Shown here: positions 59,963 through 64,000 of the stretch, piece by piece
Layout: each line of letters begins with the position of its first letter
How positions within the stretch are numbered: position 1 is the stretch's first letter
NCBI GenBank assembly: GCA_937912115.1
Contig: CALDOI010000048.1
Location: forward strand, 1 to 64,000
DNA length: 64,000 bases
Origin: an uncultured Bacteroidota bacterium
GTDB taxonomy: Bacteria; Bacteroidota; Bacteroidia; Bacteroidales; F082
Direction: 5' to 3'
Program-made: the position numbers and the translations under genes
Notes under the pieces: generated by a model
The model's input: the letters and a program-made list of their open reading frames with translations, nothing else
Databases searched by the model: none
Told to the model about the DNA's origin: nothing

Positions 59963-61612
59963 ATGGAAAATAAGCAACGTACCGGACATAGTCCGGAGGT
60001 GGAGAATATTCTCCTAAAAAAGCGAATTCTCAAACTCGAAAGTAAAATTGCTACTTTGGAATTAATTAATTCTTTACCACCTGCATCAAATAGCATTTAT
60101 AACGACATTCTTGATAATATACCTCTTGCCATACTAAGTCTCGACACCGACGGGCATCTTCAACTTGCTAATTTGTCGTTTATTAAGTTGTTTGATTTCG
60201 ATAAAACAAAACTTAACGCAAAGCTTCATATAAATAAGTTTAGACCTTTTAAGGGAACAACACTTATAAAAAAAATAAACAAGTTATTGGATAACCAAAT
60301 GCAATTTGACCATGAAATAAACCTTGGTGAAATTGGGAATACTGAAACCCTGTTCAGATCAAGGGGTATTACAATTCTTTCGGATGATGACGAAGTAATA
60401 TCCTATATGTTAATAATAGGTGATATTACTAAGCGAAGACTTGCAGAAAACAATTTGATAAAAGCAAAGGAAAAAGCAGAGGAAGCCAATATGCTTAAAA
60501 CAGCTTTTCTGAGTAATTTGTCACATGAAATCAGGACACCTCTTAATCATATACTGGGATTTTTAGAATTATTGCTCCTAAATGATACATCCAACGAGGA
60601 AAGGGTAGAGTATTCAACAATTGTACGTGGTAGTAGCGAAGTGCTTTTAAAACGTATTGATGACATTATCGATATCTCAAAGATTGAAACGGGGCAAATG
60701 GATATTAGAAAGGAAAAGGTTAACGTTATTGAATTTCTTGCGGATTTATACGAGGATTGTAAAACCTTCAAAACTAAATATCAAAGAGAAAGGGTTGATT
60801 TTCAGATTAATACACTGCATGACTACACTGATGTTGTGCTTCTAACAGACCCAGTTAAACTACGACAAATAATCATTAGCTTTGTTGATAATGCATTTAT
60901 TTTCACCCAGGAAGGAAAGGTTGAAGTTGGGTTTAAAATTAAAGATAAAAATGGCATTTGTTTTTACGTGGTTGATACCGGAGTTGGAATAGATGCTAAA
61001 CACCATGAAAGTATATTTGAACATTTTCGCCAGGTTGATAATTCGTCAACACGTAAAATTGGAGGTTCCGGACTTGGGTTGGCAATTTCACGTGGACTTG
61101 CTCAACTACTAAATGGTAATATTAAGATGCAGTCAAAGCTTGGTATGGGATCGTCCTTTTATCTTAACCTTCCTGAGTCGATTATTTCACTTGAAACAAA
61201 ATCAACAATACAGTTACCTGCTGATAGTGTTTATGACTGGAAGAATTCAACATTATTAATTGCTGAATACGAGGAGGTTGATTACAATTTACTCAAAGTA
61301 ATACTTGGAAAAACAAATGCAAAATTATTAAGAGCCAAAACGGGTGATGAAGCAATTAGATTATATCATGAAAATAAACCCGACTTAATTCTGATTAACT
61401 TCGACCTTCCTGTTATTAATGGTGAAGAATTTGCGAAGATTATTAAGTCAAAAAACTCAATGATACCCATTATTGCTCAAATTGATTTTGCAAACGAAGA
61501 AAATATTAAGCGCGCAAAAATTTCAGGTATCGACAAACTGATAACAAAACCAATTCAAAAAAGTACTTTATTAAACACTATTAATGATTTAATTATTAAT
61601 AGTTGGTTTTAA
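59963..61612 (+). CDS. PAS-domain hybrid sensor histidine kinase with degenerate C-terminal receiver
   Basis: PAS-like region, H-box LSNLSHEIRTPLNHILGF, GSGLGLAISRGL. Receiver-like C-terminus with LILINFDLPVINGEEF. Confidence 0.92.
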   Translation: MENKQRTGHSPEVENILLKKRILKLESKIATLELINSLPPASNSIYNDILDNIPLAILSLDTDGHLQLANLSFIKLFDFDKTKLNAKLHINKFRPFKGTTLIKKINKLLDNQMQFDHEINLGEIGNTETLFRSRGITILSDDDEVISYMLIIGDITKRRLAENNLIKAKEKAEEANMLKTAFLSNLSHEIRTPLNHILGFLELLLLNDTSNEERVEYSTIVRGSSEVLLKRIDDIIDISKIETGQMDIRKEKVNVIEFLADLYEDCKTFKTKYQRERVDFQINTLHDYTDVVLLTDPVKLRQIIISFVDNAFIFTQEGKVEVGFKIKDKNGICFYVVDTGVGIDAKHHESIFEHFRQVDNSSTRKIGGSGLGLAISRGLAQLLNGNIKMQSKLGMGSSFYLNLPESIISLETKSTIQLPADSVYDWKNSTLLIAEYEEVDYNLLKVILGKTNAKLLRAKTGDEAIRLYHENKPDLILINFDLPVINGEEFAKIIKSKNSMIPIIAQIDFANEENIKRAKISGIDKLITKPIQKSTLLNTINDLIINSWF

Positions 61613-61857
61613 TTCATTTTGATAATCCAACCTCTTCAATATAGTTTATATTTATTCTATTTGATTAATTCAATAATCGGATGAGCACCACTTGTTAGTG
61701 TTCCTTAAGGTATGTTAATAAAGGTAAACCCACACAAATAAAACAACTATTTGTGCAACCATTCATTAAACTATTATGTCATCCAATTTGATTTGAAGGT
61801 ATTTTATTATCTTTCCAGAATTTTTAAAAGACCAAAAACTGGTTGAAATTATTCTGA

Positions 61858-62406
61858 ATGGAGTTTGATAGTACTTTCATAAAAAGGCTTAAAGAAAACG
61901 ACTCAAAAGCGCAAAAAGTTTTTTACGAACAACTTGCGCCCAAGATGTATGGCATATGCTTGCGTTTTGCCTTAATAAATGAAGATGCAGATGATATATT
62001 ACAGGATGGATTCATTAGAGTATTCAGACACATCAAAGATTTTCGTGGAGAAGGTTCTCTTGAAGGTTGGGTTCGTCGAACAATTGTCAATACTGCAATA
62101 AACTACTATAAAAAGAAAATTAAACAGGGAATTAATACTGATTTAGATTTTGTTAAAGGAAAAGTAAAAGAACAGAATAATATTGTTGAAAAGATGTCGG
62201 CTGATGAGTTACTTGTTATGATTAATCAATTACCACCCGGTTATAGAATGGTTTTTAATCTAAATGTAATTGAGGGTTATACTCATAAAGAGATAGGAAA
62301 AATACTTGAGATAAGTGAAAATACATCGAAATCTCAATTATCACGAGCACGGGCATCACTTCAAAAGAAAATATTTTCAATAAGAGACAGAGAACAAATT
62401 GGATAA
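61858..62406 (+). CDS. ECF-type RNA polymerase sigma factor
   Basis: DADDILQDGFIRVFRHIKDFRGEGSLEGWVRRTIVNTAINYYKK (region 2), LPPGYRMVFNLNVIEGYTHKEIGKILEISENTSKSQLSRAR (region 4). Confidence 0.95.
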   Translation: MEFDSTFIKRLKENDSKAQKVFYEQLAPKMYGICLRFALINEDADDILQDGFIRVFRHIKDFRGEGSLEGWVRRTIVNTAINYYKKKIKQGINTDLDFVKGKVKEQNNIVEKMSADELLVMINQLPPGYRMVFNLNVIEGYTHKEIGKILEISENTSKSQLSRARASLQKKIFSIRDREQIG

Positions 62407-63769
62407 TAACACAAATATCGACAATCTTTTAAGAGAAAAATTTGAATCATTTTCTCCTACTCCGCCAGAGCATATATGGAAAGGTATTGAAGAGGGTATT
62501 AGCGCAACTCCCATGCCTTTTTTGCTTAGGAACAAAAGACTAATAGCAGCAGCTTCTATACTATTACTGGCTCTTTTTACTTCACTTGTTATTTTTAACC
62601 CTTTCTCCGGACATACTTATGGTGATGATATGGTTCAAAATAAAAATTCAGAAAAAACAACACCATCTCAAAATTTAGAAGATGATGAATCATCAACTTC
62701 AGAAGAGTCCAACATTTCTGTTGATAATAAAAATGAGATACCTAATACTCCTGTAATTGATACTAAAAAGAATATTGGTGTTACTAAAAATCAAAGTAAT
62801 AATAATGTTACATATAAAGAAGTAGTTAATGAGGATGATGTTGTTGTTAGTCATGAAAATGTTGAAGAAACCGAAATTGTTACTAAACGACAGATTGTTC
62901 AAAACATAGCAATCAGCAGAGAAATTATCTCTCACAATATGCTTTCCCATAGGAGAGGCTTGATTAGTTTTGAATCATATGATAATACCTATACTCCAAT
63001 TGACAGAAATGAAGTTTACCATATACCAGGTGAAATAGAAGTTGATTTAGTTGATAAGCCAATTAATTCGAGATGGGAAATAGGAGTATACATTTCTCCT
63101 GAATTAACTGTTTCCAGCATCGATTCCGTAGAAATTCTAAACTCATATAATTTAAATATTGAACCCACATACTTTTTAAATGATCACTGGTTTTTGCGTT
63201 CAGGATTGGGTCTGTCTTTTGTTCGTGACAGAGGGTTTGCCAGAATAAATTATAATACGCAAGTATATATGGGATCATATGATGATGTTTATGAAGTTAC
63301 CTTCGATACAATTCTTGGAAATGTAACTCCCATTTATCACACAAAAACGGTTGAAGTTTGGGATTCTGTTCGTCATATTTCAGTTTCCAATGTTACAAAT
63401 AGCTATCTGTTTCTACAGGTTCCTGTTTTATTTGGGTATTCTTCAAAATCTTCTGGATCACACATAAAATGGTTTGTGCAAGCCGGACCAGCAATTAATA
63501 TTAAAGTTGGAAGCTGGATTGAAAATCCTAAGCTGGAAGAAAAAGATGCAGAGATAATCAATCTACAAAACAATCTGCCTATTCGAGCTAATAACTATTT
63601 TCAATTATGGTTTGGAGCTGGATTAGAATATGAATTAAACAATAAACTTTCTATTGCTATTGAACCTGGCTATAGGTACTATCTTAACAATATCTACAGT
63701 AATACTAATAACAATGGCCCTTCATCAGGTTTTAACCTTAGGATTGGTCTTGTATATTTAATAAAGTAA
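62399..63769 (+). CDS. Anti-sigma-like N-terminus, single TM and C-terminal beta-barrel-like domain
   Basis: NLLREKFESFSPTPPEHIWKGIEE, then a TM helix (LIAAASILLLALFTSLVIF), then barrel-like strands (WFVQAGPAINIKVGSW, FGAGLEYELNNKLSIAIEPGYRYYLN). TTG start overlapping the sigma-factor stop. Confidence 0.75.
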   Translation: MDNNTNIDNLLREKFESFSPTPPEHIWKGIEEGISATPMPFLLRNKRLIAAASILLLALFTSLVIFNPFSGHTYGDDMVQNKNSEKTTPSQNLEDDESSTSEESNISVDNKNEIPNTPVIDTKKNIGVTKNQSNNNVTYKEVVNEDDVVVSHENVEETEIVTKRQIVQNIAISREIISHNMLSHRRGLISFESYDNTYTPIDRNEVYHIPGEIEVDLVDKPINSRWEIGVYISPELTVSSIDSVEILNSYNLNIEPTYFLNDHWFLRSGLGLSFVRDRGFARINYNTQVYMGSYDDVYEVTFDTILGNVTPIYHTKTVEVWDSVRHISVSNVTNSYLFLQVPVLFGYSSKSSGSHIKWFVQAGPAINIKVGSWIENPKLEEKDAEIINLQNNLPIRANNYFQLWFGAGLEYELNNKLSIAIEPGYRYYLNNIYSNTNNNGPSSGFNLRIGLVYLIK

Positions 63770-63777
63770 AGATTATA

Positions 63778-64000
63778 ATGATGAATTTGAATACGTTGAA
63801 TAAATATATATATAGAATTATTGCATCAGTAATTTTGCTGGTATTGATTTCGGACAGCTCATATGCATTAAATGCAGTAAATCAGATAATTGTATCTGGA
63901 CAAGTTACAAATTATGAATATGGAAATCCTGTATATGGGCATGTTATTTATATAAAGAGTGATTCTACACAAGACGGTTTTAATGGGTATTCTAACATTG
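63778..64000 (+). CDS. Secreted protein, 3'-truncated by window edge
   Basis: MMNLNTLNKYIYRIIASVILLVLISDSSYALNAVNQIIVSGQVTN... signal peptide; frame open to the window end. Confidence 0.7.
   Translation, partial: MMNLNTLNKYIYRIIASVILLVLISDSSYALNAVNQIIVSGQVTNYEYGNPVYGHVIYIKSDSTQDGFNGYSNI

Noticed and set aside
1-64000. tRNA/rRNA genes, prophage, integrase or toxin-antitoxin/defence modules
   Set aside because: Scanned by eye for these; no tRNA T-loop/acceptor pattern, rRNA, recombinase, nuclease-ATPase defence pair or phage structural gene was recognised. tRNAscan-SE and DefenseFinder would be decisive.

Overview
This 64 kb AT-rich window comes from a Bacteroidota chromosome. The evidence is repeated TAnnTTTG-type -7 boxes, T9SS C-terminal sorting domains, a TonB receptor with a carboxypeptidase-like N-terminal domain, LruC and GEVED domains, and a GGGP-synthase-like protein. 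It is densely coding, with about 40 credible CDSs. It contains housekeeping genes (lysS, cysS, aspS, pfk, dus, ptb-buk, nhaA), cell-surface and secreted proteins (tandem BNR/GEVED/T9SS paralogs, Omp28-like, LruC, several beta-barrels), and many signalling proteins (NtrC-type RR plus HK, LytTR plus LytS-type HK, a TPR-HK, a hybrid HK, an ECF sigma with an anti-sigma-like beta-barrel protein). I saw no rRNA, tRNA, CRISPR, prophage or transposase gene, and no convincing large unknown defence system. The most notable signals are small. They are a palindromic repeat apparently inserted in frame in aspS, a triple REP-like palindrome cluster with a spacing-matched copy elsewhere, a 156-bp MITE-like inverted-repeat element, a 16-bp G.U-compensated RNA hairpin upstream of ptb, and a structured leader between a His-rich ORF and a TonB receptor. 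Also notable are a hybrid kinase whose receiver has lost its phospho-acceptor Asp, an unannotated 39-aa membrane ORF, and a GT2-GT9 fusion. All family calls come from reading motifs; no database search was run.
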